Shown: in pieces, positions 55,501 to 64,000 of the stretch
Numbering within the stretch: the stretch's first letter is position 1
Layout of the letters: each line of letters starts with the position of its first letter
Source: Schistosoma mansoni
Lineage: Eukaryota; Platyhelminthes; Trematoda; Strigeidida; Schistosomatidae
NCBI RefSeq assembly: GCF_000237925.1
Contig: NC_031496.1
Location: 2,714,775-2,778,774, forward strand
Reading direction: 5' to 3'
DNA length: 64,000 nucleotides
Notes under the pieces: model-generated
Databases searched by the model: none
The model's input: the letters and a program-made list of their open reading frames with translations, nothing else
Told to the model about the DNA's origin: nothing
Program-made: the position numbers and the translations under genes

Positions 55501-57881
55501 GATCTTCTTAAACTCCTACTGCTAGGTATTTCACTGTCGATTGGTGATACATACTACTACTTATATCTATCGACATCAGTAGTATACATCACAATGTTAG
55601 TTGATAATAAAAATTATAATCAGAAGGGGTTTTTGTGGAGATTTTAGTATTTTCATAGTTGAAAGCATGAATCAATTGAAGCTCTGGCGCGAGAGTGATA
55701 GGTCGTGGGTTTAAATCTCACGAGGCGAGATCGTGGATGAGCACTGCCACTGAGGAGGAGTCCCATAATAAGACGAAACGGCCGTCAAGCAGTGCTTCCA
55801 CGTTTTTCCTTAGTGGTCTAGCTTCAATTGACTCATGCTTGAAATATTATTTCTGTTTTGATAATCATCAATACAGTCTGTCAGTCAGTCAGCTACAACG
55901 TAGGACCAGGAATATTTATGCATAGGTCCAAGTTTCCATACCTTGTTAGCACAACAAGATGAACACAGAATTCATAGAAGTAGTTAATTCAGTGGTGGTA
56001 GTATATAAAAGATAGGTGGTATATAAGAATATAGTATAGGAAGGAAGAAAGTTATGGAGCAATTTTAATTTCGCGGTTTATGGGAAGATAAAGATTGTAT
56101 ACACCTACGCCATTTTAATCGATTGTGAACCATGTCACCTAGAGTCTCCAACCATTGGTTACCATAGTCATGTGGACCCCAACCAAGTAGTCTGCATCTA
56201 CCAATATGGCTCAGACTTGAAGTTAGTGAATTCAAGCATTGATGCCACGTTATGGTTTGGCCGCCCTAACTCTTTTCCAACCATCCCCAACACTAGTCAG
56301 CATAGCGCGTCATGGTAATCGGTGTTCAGCCCCCAAATGCCCTGGTACGGCCGAGAGTGGGGAGAGTCCTCTCTCTTCCTCTCGAAATGCTCTCACATGG
56401 CCAGCGAATATATAGCCTCTGCCAGGGAAGTCCTACTCACTGCCTTCTCGTGGCATTACTGTTGTTTACGAAATTGATAGGACGAAAAGTAAATGTCCGG
56501 CGCTTTAACCGGGTTGGTGGACAAGGCGAGTTCACCTAGGGGAGTTGGAAAACCCTGATTCCAAACCAATGGTGCACATGGGCTCCAGTATCCTGAAGGA
56601 ACAAATGGCGTACGAATCAATCATTGATCACCGCCTACCATGGGACTGCATCTCCTCACGATACTCCACTGCCTTGTGGACTAGACTTTCAAGTCAAAGG
56701 CTCCGGGTATGGCTCCCTAAGAAAACCACCTGCTTCAGTCTGGGCACCTCAGCAGTATCACAGCCCTCACACAAATCAAATGAGATTTGTGAGGCGCATA
56801 TTTGTCTGGTGCTTTTTTGTACCAATATTTATGTGTTTAAATAAATAAAAAATAATCGGTGTTCAGGCATACGTAACACGTGTCCCAACCATCTCAGTCG
56901 ATGAACATTCATGACCTCATCAACTGATTTACCATCATTCCTTAATACACTGTGTCTAACCTCACTATTATTTACCCGGTGATCCCAGCAGATGCGAGCA
57001 ATATTTCTAAGACATCTGTGGTCAAATACTTTTAATTTACGAGTATCTTCTACTCTTAATGGCCATGTTTCGCAGCCGTAAATTAAAACAGAACGGACTG
57101 CTGCGCAGTATACTCGTCCCTTAATTGATAGACGGATATCTCGTCTTCTCCATAGGTGACGTAAGTTGGCAAAAGCCAAACCAGCCTTTTGAATCCGTGC
57201 TGAAATTTCATCAGACACCAACCTATTACGGCAGATCAGACTTTAAAGATAAGTTTAGTTGTCGACGCATTCGACTACTTCACTCCCTATCCTTAGTTCA
57301 TGTGTTGACACAAGCCAGTCCTAGAGTAAGAATTTACATTTAAATGAGGAGAAACGCATTCCAAAATATCCTGGCATTATTACTAAGTTCTAACAGAAGA
57401 CTCTGCATTTTGTTAGCGTCTTCATTAAACAGGACTATGTCATCTGCATATTCTAAGTAATCAATACACAAATATATATTCATTTCAACTTCTTTCTTTT
57501 CTTCTTCTTTTAATTGAACTATTGAAATATAGTAGTATATATAATGCACCAATATATCAAGTGGATAACAATCATGAACTACTTCAATCAAAGTTAAAAC
57601 CAATTGGATGGATTCGTAATGTCAATATGAATAATTTCATTATGATTAATAACAATGATAATGATGATCATAGTTTCATTATTGATAATGGTCCAATTAG
57701 TGGGATAGCATTGATACGTTTAACAGAAGCAAGTGAACAACAATATAAACTAATAGTGAATATTCCTCTACATACTGACTATGATAACAATAGTGCAATA
57801 CAATTAGAAATCATTCCATATATACCATCATGGTGGCCTGCAGATATAGCACCAACAATCAAACGAATTATATGTACATAA
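49516..57881 (+). CDS. IBA57: IBA57/CAF17 mitochondrial iron-sulfur cluster assembly factor
   Basis: Folate-binding-fold protein that works late in mitochondrial [4Fe-4S] cluster assembly with ISCA proteins, needed for aconitase-type and radical-SAM enzymes. Five exons: 49516-49719, 49778-49915, 51089-51293, 52707-53001, 57533-57881. Phases match and the sum is 1191 nt, 396 residues (I recall about 356 for human). Start: ATG 49516 gives an N-terminus rich in Arg, Ser and hydrophobic residues, like a mitochondrial presequence; an in-frame ATG at 49426 is less likely because an acceptor-like AG lies between. Exon 1 has RSLICVHGTSADEFLQGLIT, exon 2 GRVLTDAFIYHTN, exon 4 LPEGIKEF and the family signature KGCYIGQELTART (Cys near residue 240), exon 5 the C-terminal PSWWP. 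Exon 5 also has an Asn/Asp-rich insertion. Introns 3 and 4 are loaded with repeats. Confidence 0.93.
52380..52600 (-). repeat. Family B repeat, inverted composite
   Basis: A reverse copy followed by a short complementary tail (GGTGGTCTAGCTTCAATTGA) and the unit end CTCCACAAAACCCCTTCTGA. The hammerhead core on - reads CTGAGAA, so it is inactive. In IBA57 intron 3, about 110 bp before exon 4. Confidence 0.65.
53290..53690 (+). repeat. LTR-like repeat (family C)
   Basis: Close copy of 640-1135 and 61640-62110, with the TATA-like GGGTTTATATACC and AATAAAGCTTATAATAAAG. It ends where the RTE fragment at 53692 begins. In IBA57 intron 4. Confidence 0.45.
53692..54240 (+). mobile_element. RTE 3' fragment, open C-terminus
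   Basis: The last about 110 residues of the RTE family represented at 10042-13991: LRWLSHVLPMPEHRLPRRAM, then GWGPRDYRKQWLETV and IHSLSSLKPRD, stop at 54038, then 3' UTR ending in GTAGCTGACTGAC. 5'-truncated, open to its natural end. Confidence 0.85.
54577..55235. mobile_element. Two SINE-like (family D) copies, tail to tail
   Basis: A + copy (54577-54985, 5'-truncated, tail CAAGTAAATAAATAACC) abuts a - copy (54986-55235, also truncated). The opposing bodies share TTGGAAAACCCTCATTCCAA and its complement and could pair. Confidence 0.7.
55300..55600 (+). repeat. Dispersed repeat (family E)
   Basis: Recurs at 60246-60570 and 62111-62345. Landmarks: ACAGTAAATATTTCA, TTGATTGTTC, TATCGACATCAGTAGTA. 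No coding capacity; possibly an LTR or UTR of an unidentified element. Confidence 0.5.
55620..55840. repeat. Family B repeat, inverted composite
   Basis: Starts with the unit end TCAGAAGGGGTTTTTGTGGA (55620), jumps to a + unit with a GGGTTTAAATCTC B-box-like site and a hammerhead region disturbed by an extra GAG (CTGAGGAGGAGTCCC), and ends TTGACTCATG. Confidence 0.6.
55870..57470 (-). mobile_element. RTE fragment interrupted by a SINE-like insertion
   Basis: On -: a catalytic YADD segment (LEYADDIVLFNEDANKMQSL, about 57460-57400), then a block open at 57221 (AGLAFANLRHLWRRRDIRLS; AVRSVLIYGCETWPLRVEDT) up to MPEHRL. The 523-bp insertion 56330-56852 follows, after which the element resumes at 56329 with PRRAMLTSV-like sequence and its 3' UTR to a GTCAGTCAGTC tail near 55876. 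Several frame changes. Antisense in IBA57 intron 4, ending about 60 bp before the last exon. Confidence 0.85.
56330..56852 (+). mobile_element. 523-bp SINE-like element with 14-bp target-site duplication
   Basis: Flanked by perfect TAATCGGTGTTCAG at 56316-56329 and 56853-56866. Begins CCCCCAAATGCCCTGG and ends ATAAATAAAAAA. The duplication and A-rich tail show insertion by target-primed reverse transcription into the older RTE copy. It defines the true ends of family D. No protein-coding frame is conserved among copies, so it depends on enzymes in trans. Confidence 0.88.
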
Positions 57882-57933
57882 ATAAGCTGTTTTGCCGATA
57901 TACTAGATGTTATATAATCTTATTCAAATGAAT

Positions 57934-57939
57934 AATAAA
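57934..57939 (+). terminator. IBA57 poly(A) signal
   Basis: AATAAA 53 nt after the IBA57 stop codon, followed by a T-rich run; the first such hexamer downstream. Confidence 0.75.
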
Positions 57940-58009
57940 GTATTTTTTTCTTAGACTATATGATGTTTTTTGTTTAATTGATTGTTATATTGTTGACAGT
58001 AAGAAATTA

Positions 58010-58470
58010 GCTGTCAGTCACAACGTAGAACTTCATACGTACGTACTTCAGTTCAAGTTGCCATACCACATTAGCACAGAGATACAATTGTCGATTCCAA
58101 ACCCATAGTGGTAGAAGTAGTAAGAGTATAAGTATTAATGTGAAAGATTAGGGCTTGAAGATGGTATTGAAAGAGTATAATCCAATGAAATAAATTTGGA
58201 AAGAGAAAAAACATAGAGATATGAAGAATTCGTCATTGTAAACGGTTTTGAGCTATGTCATTCAGGGTCTCTAACCATCGGTTGTTATCATCTCGCGGAT
58301 TCCAACCAAGTAGTCTACACGTACCAACATGACTCAATCCACTTGTCAGTGACTTCATGGATTTGTGCCATGTTTTGGTCTGGCCGCTCGTAGCTTTCTT
58401 CCAACCTACTCCTACAGCACGTCGGGGAAGTCGGTGGTTGAGCATACGTAACACGTGCCTCAGCCATCTC
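58010..58470 (-). mobile_element. RTE 3' fragment
   Basis: 5'-truncated copy of the 10042-13991 family: LRMLNHRLPRRAVGVGWKKA and the WHKSMKSLTSGLSHVG block, then the 3' UTR ending in GTGACTGACA. A small in-frame loss removes AMFHG-type residues. Lies just downstream of IBA57. Confidence 0.85.
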
Positions 58471-58472
58471 TG

Positions 58473-59870
58473 CTGGTGAAGACTAAAAAATTGAGAGTAT
58501 GTTCAAAAAACAGCATTAAAGTATGTATGAAGGAGTAATAGAATTTAAGATTGGGAGGAAGATCAAGAGTGACAGAAGCATAAATATGCATAGTACCCTA
58601 CGTTCTCTAGAAATTACATTGAAATATACAAAATTGAACTTTGAAAAGGAAACGTTGTGAGAAGTTCATGTCAACGTCTTTAAAGATAATTGTTTCTAAA
58701 TTGTAGTACAATACAACAAGTGTTTGAAGTTGAAAGAAATCAATTCAAGGGAGAAATGCAAATCACGAGACCTTCAATTTATCTGTCTGTTATTCTACTG
58801 ACTGACCTTAGCACTCGTTTAATACAATGTATATTGAGATAATGAAACTAAGTAACTATGGTAGTTAGTTGAGTATTTTTCATTAATAATATAACAAAAC
58901 ATTCAGTAATCAAAGTAGAATTTAAACTCAGTTGTCAATCTAACTTTGAATGTCATTCAATAGAAAGATTTGTTGGCCAACCGTAATCGCTACTGAGATC
59001 ATTTTATATATCAACTTCTTTCTTAACTCATATCAATATGGGGACTTATCTATCCAGACTATCATGGAATCCCAATAATTATTTATCTGTCATTTAAAGT
59101 TCTCCGTATACGTAGAAATATTTTGTTTTGCTGCAAATGATACGTCACCTATTACTTATATGGTTATGAACTGTCAGCTCAATAGTATATATATCTGTGT
59201 TCATTCACCGTAGAATTTAAGCAATAAGTTTCATTTAAATCGACAGTTTTCATTAAGCGAATATGTTTAGATTTAGTGCTAACTTTCTAATATGAATAAG
59301 GCTGTATTCACAGAAGAATATTAACCAGGTAGTGATCCTTTTATTTTCCTATTTGAGCTTACTAATAAGTCCCTGATGTCCCCTCACTCGGTCATCTATT
59401 ACTAGGTGAAGAAGAAAGTAAACATTTCTGTATGTAAAGAAGGTAACCTTCACAATTGATTGATCACTGGGTGGTGATCAATGTCATGCATGTCAAGTCA
59501 TTCTTTAGTGCTGATCGAATGCTATCGATCAAGGTAACCTTGTTAATTTTGTTGTAGTCCGATCTGCTGTCCAACAAATTTAGCAGCAAACAGTTGTTTT
59601 ATTTGAAAAAATGGGTTTCCAGATGGACACTTAGACTTGACGTTTTTGATATGATGGGAAAAAGTTTATAAGTTCGCATTATTCAATTTCCATGAAACAC
59701 TATAAATGTTATTCTAGTCACGGAAATGATAATTTCTATACTGTACGAGTGAGGCATGTTTCACTAAACGAAGTACTTGCAATGAGTTATATATCATTCA
59801 GCTATCAATAAGAAGTAAATTGGTCTATCCTTGTTGTCTGAGCGTCAACTATGCATATCATTATTGGGTC
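58473..59870. other. No recognised feature
   Basis: AT-rich; no exon or clear repeat identified. Confidence 0.4.
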
Positions 59871-59872
59871 GG

Positions 59873-60245
59873 GGTCAGTCAGTCACAACGTAGAACTTCG
59901 TACGTACGTACGTAAATCGGTTCTAGTTACCATACCACATTAGCACACAGATAAAATTGTCGATTCAAATCCCATAATGGTAGAGGTAGTCAGAGTATAA
60001 GCAATAGTGTGAAAGATCAGGGTTTCATGATTTTATTCAAGGAGTATAATCCAGTGAAATGAATTTGAAAAGAGAAAAAAGAAAGAGACATGAAGAATGT
60101 AGAAGATAAGAATTTGGTAGAACACAAATAGTGGATTCACCTTCGCCATTACAAACGATTTTGAGCCATGTCATTCAAGGTCTCTAACCATCGATTGCTA
60201 TCATCTCGCAAGTCCCAACCAGGTAGTCTACACCTACCAGCATGG
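59873..60245 (-). mobile_element. RTE 3' fragment, short
   Basis: The last about 30 residues (CRLPGWDLRDDSNRWLETLN) plus the 3' UTR and GTACGTACGTAC / GACTGAC tail of the 10042-13991 family. Confidence 0.8.
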
Positions 60246-60570
60246 CTCAGTCTGTAGTGAATGATAACACAAGTGGGGACAATCGAATATATTTAAGAAC
60301 AAAATTACAGAATATCCCACCAAAATCTGATAACCATACTGTAAACGGTTAATTTGTAAACTATCAATCAATTGTCTCAATCTTGACTGTTCCTTCTGCA
60401 AATAACAATCTATCTTCTCTGATTTCATTGTTCATGCATTTTCTTAGCGATTGCGCTTCGTTCCTGTTCTATCCTTATCAATCTTCTACTGAAATACATT
60501 CAATGCCTGACCATCACCATATACTACTTATGATGATATAAGTAACTCACACACTACAATAAAAGTTATT
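60246..60570 (+). repeat. Dispersed repeat (family E)
   Basis: Copy of 55300-55600 (GGACAATCGAATATATTT; ACCATACTGTAAACGG). It starts where the RTE fragment stops, so the two insertions are adjacent. Confidence 0.5.
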
Positions 60571-61074
60571 GTAGTTAGTCCTCTTATGGATCTTTACGTA
60601 TTCCAGAAACATGCTTATTACTTATAAGAATAGTGTATTTTCTGTAAGCGATACATCACCCAATACAATTTTAAATCGTTAACATTATTTAGAAGATAAC
60701 ACAATACCACTTTGTAATTAATCTATTTACCTCTTTAATATCTAACAACACAATTTGTAAGAAGTATTTCTTCTTCATCTTAGATACTAATCACATAAGG
60801 ATAGATCATAGTCAATATAGAACCCTGAAAAAAATTTATTTAACCTGTAACATTAACATCCCCCCATTATCAATCAATATTATCATATCAAAAGAAAAAA
60901 AAACAATTAGCTTTATGATATCAATCATTTTCATAGTTGAAATCATGAGTCAATTGAAGCTAGACCATCATGGAAAACCCTTGGATGCCGGCTCAGTTGG
61001 TCTAGAGGTTAAGCGCTCGCTCGCATGACTGATAGGTCCTGGGTTCGAATCTCGCGAGGTGAGATTGTGGATGC

Positions 61075-61120
61075 ACACTGCTGAGGAGTCCCACAGTAGG
61101 ATGAAACGGCCATCCAGTGC
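61075..61120 (+). ncRNA. Hammerhead ribozyme, family B, complete
   Basis: Stem I CACTG (61076-61080) pairs with CAGTG (61115-61119). Core CTGAGGA (61081-61087), stem II GTCC/GGAT with loop CACAGTA, GAAAC, GGCC, triplet ATC. Every conserved base is present and stem I abuts the core without bulges. The best candidate in the window for an active copy. Confidence 0.72.
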
Positions 61121-61166
61121 TTTCAGGTTTTCCATGGTGGTCTAGTTTCAAATAACTCATGATCTC

Positions 61167-61170
<4 letters not shown>

Positions 61171-61199
<29 letters not shown>
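61171..61199. repeat. TA microsatellite
   Basis: Pure (TA)n tract inside the tail of the family B repeat, just after TGATCTCAAC. Confidence 0.85.
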
Positions 61200-61203
<4 letters not shown>

Positions 61204-61374
61204 CTAGAAATCTCCACAAAACCCCTTCTGATATCAATGATCTTTTTTATTTATAATAATAATAATATAAACAATAAAATCTTGTAAATGAATATTTAGT
61301 TAATTGTAATTTATATAAAACATGATATATATATAGAGTACAATAGTAATTAGTAATGAATTAGTGTATTACTT

Positions 61375-61445
61375 TTATTGTTGTCATTGTCGCTCCTGCT
61401 GTTGTTGCTGCCGCTGCTGGTGTTGTTGTTGTTGTTGTTGTTCAA
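61375..61445. repeat. TTG/CTG triplet repeat
   Basis: Imperfect trinucleotide tract (TTGTTGTC..CTGCTGTTGTTG..). No supporting exon borders. Confidence 0.75.
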
Positions 61446-61639
61446 CTACTGTATTATATCTTGTTTTATGTTAACCTATTGATATATTGTTACATAGAAG
61501 AAGAGGAAGAAGAAGATTGTATAATTGTTTCATTTGTCTATTCATTTTGATTTATTTGTATTGAATAGTTTAACTTAATCTGTAAATAGAGTTTAGTAAT
61601 TACAAGAAAAAAAACATTGAGATATTGAGAAATGCAAGG

Positions 61640-62345
61640 AATATTCATAAATACTTATGTACTGTGTGATATATGCTTCCTTTACCTTATCTCGATTGAG
61701 TGTGCGCCCTGTTTAGTATATGTAGTGATGATCCCTGCTAATGAGAGAGGAGTGAATTTATCGATCAGAGCAATAATACACAATATCCGTATGAGCAGTC
61801 TAGAGTACTTATAGGTCCTGCTTTCTGCCTAGCCCAGTCAGTTAAGTTCAGAACACCAATAACAGCCTCTGCGGTATAAATCATTGTATTTCAAACATAC
61901 TGGGTTTATATACTAACCAAACAGACCACATCGTACCGTAAAATAGAAAATACACATTTGTACAAGATTTGGCTAAATGTGGCTGTGAATAGGGGGGACA
62001 GTAATTAATAGACTGGGGCATAATTCAAGAATGGTAAATCGTATAGCAATAGTCTATAGGTCAAAATAAAGCTTATAATAAGAGGAACATGAACATGGAT
62101 AGTTGAGCTACAGAATCTCTTAATAAAATCCGAGAACCATACAGTAAATATTTCACTTGCAAAATATCATTTGTCTAAGACTTAATTGTTCCCTCGTTCT
62201 TACACCGATCACTCTTTATCATCGTTCTCTTTTCTTTGATCTTAACCTTCTGCCTCCAGACATTTCACTTCTGATTGATGATACATATTACTTATTATCT
62301 ATCGACATCAGTAGTACACATCACAGCATAATGAAGTTTCCGAAC
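61640..62345 (+). repeat. LTR-like (family C) joined to family E repeat
   Basis: Family C at 61640-62110 (TGTAGTGATGATCCC start, TATA-like GGGTTTATATAC, AATAAAGCTTATAATAAG) runs directly into family E at 62111-62345 (ACAGTAAATATTTCAC; TCTATCGACATCAGTAGTAC). Either they are parts of one element or two insertions met here. Confidence 0.45.
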
Positions 62346-62870
62346 TACCTATTTGTAATTAGTTTAATCTGACGTTTCTTATTTATTTAGGATATTAGTT
62401 TACCTACGTGTTTTGTTTCAGTAATAAGAATTTACTTTTTGTATTTTATGTTATCAATAACAACTGTAGATGCTGTTAGCTGATACTCTGTTGGTGAGAT
62501 TGTAATTTATGCACGACTTTTGGGTAATGTTGAACTGACCTTGAGAGTGTCCATCTAATAACTAGGACCTAATGAGGGTTATAAACCAATGTGAGGAATT
62601 AGAATTATGATTTACAGTTGATGGTTAAGGTTAAGAATTAGATTTAGGGTTTTCATCACGAACTGTGATATCAGTTATAATGATGCCAAAACTCTATTTA
62701 GACAAATGGATGAAGTGAATTTTGGGAGAAAATCCGAGACATATTATCCTGTTCCTGATTGGTTCGTCCATAAATTATAGTCTCGCCGTTATCTATTTTA
62801 ATTTTGTTCCATTGAAGAAACCATATATTTTTAACATTTGAATACATTTAAATGCAATGACGTGTAAGTA
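62346..62870. other. No recognised feature
   Basis: AT-rich sequence with no exon or named repeat found. Confidence 0.4.
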
Positions 62871-62874
62871 CTAA

Positions 62875-63480
62875 ACACAACATTATTCAGAAGGGGGTTT
62901 GTGGATAATATAGTAATTTCAATAGTTGGGATCATGAGTCAATTGAAATTAGACCACCATGAAAAACCTGGAAGCACTGGATGGCCGTTTTGTCCTATTG
63001 TGAGACTTCTCAGATTCGAAGCCAGGACCTATCAGCTTCGCGCGCGAACGCTTAACCTCCAGATAACTAAGCCGGCCGGAATCCAACGGTATTAATGTCA
63101 AACTTCAACCGATCCACGAAATTCATGATCACATTTATTAAAATTACTACAAAATCCACAAAACGCCCTTCTGATATTAATCAACATATGCTCACTAGTT
63201 ACTGTCTTCAAGAGGTATCTCCTGGTGGATGTGTCGCTCAATTTCGCGGATTGGTTGAAGTTAGACATTAACACCATTGAATGCCGGTCGGCTCAGTGGT
63301 CTAGAGGTTGAGTGCTCGCGCACGAGACTTAAAGGTCGTGGGTTCGAATCGTTTTGTGGCGGGATCGTGGATGCGCACTACCACTGAGGAGTTCCACAAT
63401 AGGACGAAATGGCCGTTCAGTGCTTCCAGTTTTTCCATGGTAGTCTAGCTTTAACCGATTCATGATCTCAACTACTAAAA
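62875..63480. repeat. Two family B units with a head-to-tail junction
   Basis: A reverse unit (62875-63130) is followed by the + unit end (CCACAAAACGCCCTTCTGAT) joined to the + unit start (AATCAACATATGCTCACTAG, 63179), then a + unit to 63480 with B-box GGGTTCGAATC and a hammerhead (CTGAGGA, triplet GTT) carrying three extra bases in stem I. The junction equals the one at 18600 read on the other strand. Confidence 0.7.
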
Positions 63481-63628
63481 TGAAGTGAATTGTCAAAATG
63501 TTTTGTAACAGACTATAAGATATACTGGAAGTCACTGAGTTTAACATGGAAATCTCAAGAATAATTTCTCATGATTATAATGAGACATAAATCAAATTGA
63601 ATCCATCACCAAATAAAAACTAACTTAC

Positions 63629-64000
63629 CAGGTATAACTTCATCCGCTTTATGTATATTCTCTATATATTTATTCTTATTTAAATCTGATTGATTCTTTG
63701 ATATCATAGTAATCAGTACTTCAGCTGCACGACTATTTCTATCTAATCTACCAGAAGCTAACATATTAGCAATAATAGATGCACGATTTCTTATTGTATC
63801 ATCATTATTACTATCTAATTGAATAGGTTTATTCTCATATTCTTGTTCATCAGGATCATTATTATGATCGTTTTCATCATGGAAGGTTAGTTCATCTGTA
63901 GATTCGGGAAGATGGTCCTTTTTGTCTGGATTAATATTGTTGGGTAAAATACACGATGTAGATATGCATTTCCCCTCTTGAGAACTATGTGTCAATGAAT
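63629..64000 (-). CDS. Exon of an unrecognised host gene, partial
   Basis: Open on - from the window edge to a consensus donor (CCTG then GTAAGT) after 63629, phase 1. The coded piece is acidic and Asn/Asp-rich (HDENDHNNDPDEQEY) and then has a helix-like segment RNRASIIANMLASGRLDRNS / RAAEVLITMISKN. No start codon is needed inside the window because the frame runs off the edge. No stop before the donor, a good splice site and non-repetitive content argue for a real exon. I do not recognise the family; the rest of the gene lies on both sides (upstream beyond 64000, next exon below 63629 not identified). Confidence 0.6.

Larger units (their letters stand above)
60925..61215 (+). repeat. Family B repeat with intact hammerhead
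   Basis: A short reverse tail (60935-60976) then a + unit with ATGCCGGCTCAGTTGG, B-box GGGTTCGAATC (61041), the hammerhead (61075-61120), the tail CCATGGTGGTCTAGTTTC, a (TA)n expansion (61171-61199) and the unit end CTCCACAAAACCCCTTCTGA. Confidence 0.75.

Noticed and set aside
60890-61232. GATATCAAT at both ends of the family B copy as a 9-bp target-site duplication
   Set aside because: The right-hand copy is part of the repeat unit itself: the same GATATTAAT follows the unit end at 63170, so it cannot be taken as a duplication.
1-64000. CRISPR arrays, bacterial operons or plasmid features
   Set aside because: Introns, spliced host genes and animal retroelements make the window clearly eukaryotic. 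No regularly spaced short repeats were seen.

Overview
The window looks like a gene-poor, repeat-rich stretch of a blood-fluke (Schistosoma) chromosome. The grounds are AT-rich DNA, SR2-type RTE and CR1-type LINEs, tRNA-like repeats carrying hammerhead ribozymes, Ty3/gypsy gag fossils, and a secreted-protein gene built from phase-symmetric micro-exons. The species cannot be fixed from sequence alone.

Four host genes can be supported. (1) The C-terminal penta-EF-hand end of a calpain on + (5519-18884), in six exons ending in a 27-nt exon. (2) A micro-exon-type secreted-protein gene on + (25509-34978) with TATA box, signal-peptide exon, 18-nt and 39-nt micro-exons, a 222-nt exon, a tandemly duplicated 201-nt exon and a short last exon; every internal exon is a multiple of three and phase 1-1. 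(3) A complete five-exon IBA57/CAF17 homologue on + (49516-57881, 396 codons) with a poly(A) signal. (4) One exon of an unrecognised gene on - at the right edge (63629-64000).

Most of the rest is mobile DNA inside the introns and between the genes. The calpain intron 9292-16924 holds a full-length RTE element (10042-13991, -) with an intact 1125-residue endonuclease/reverse transcriptase and a perfect 13-bp target-site duplication. Its first 147 nt fold as an HDV-like self-cleaving ribozyme. The micro-exon gene's first intron carries an SR2 copy and a CR1 copy, both antisense, and its fifth intron carries a gag fossil. A nearly intact CR1 LINE lies at 37145-41707. IBA57 intron 4 contains an RTE fragment with a 523-bp SINE-like insertion flanked by 14-bp duplications. 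Two hammerhead-bearing repeat families are scattered throughout; one shows the same head-to-tail unit junction at two loci. A 200-base assembly gap (44997-45196) sits between two near-identical gag 5' segments.

The most interesting items are the micro-exon gene with its duplicated exon and GC-type or lost splice donor, the HDV-like ribozyme whose cleavage position coincides with the element boundary set by the target-site duplication, and the hammerhead repeats arranged like retrozymes.
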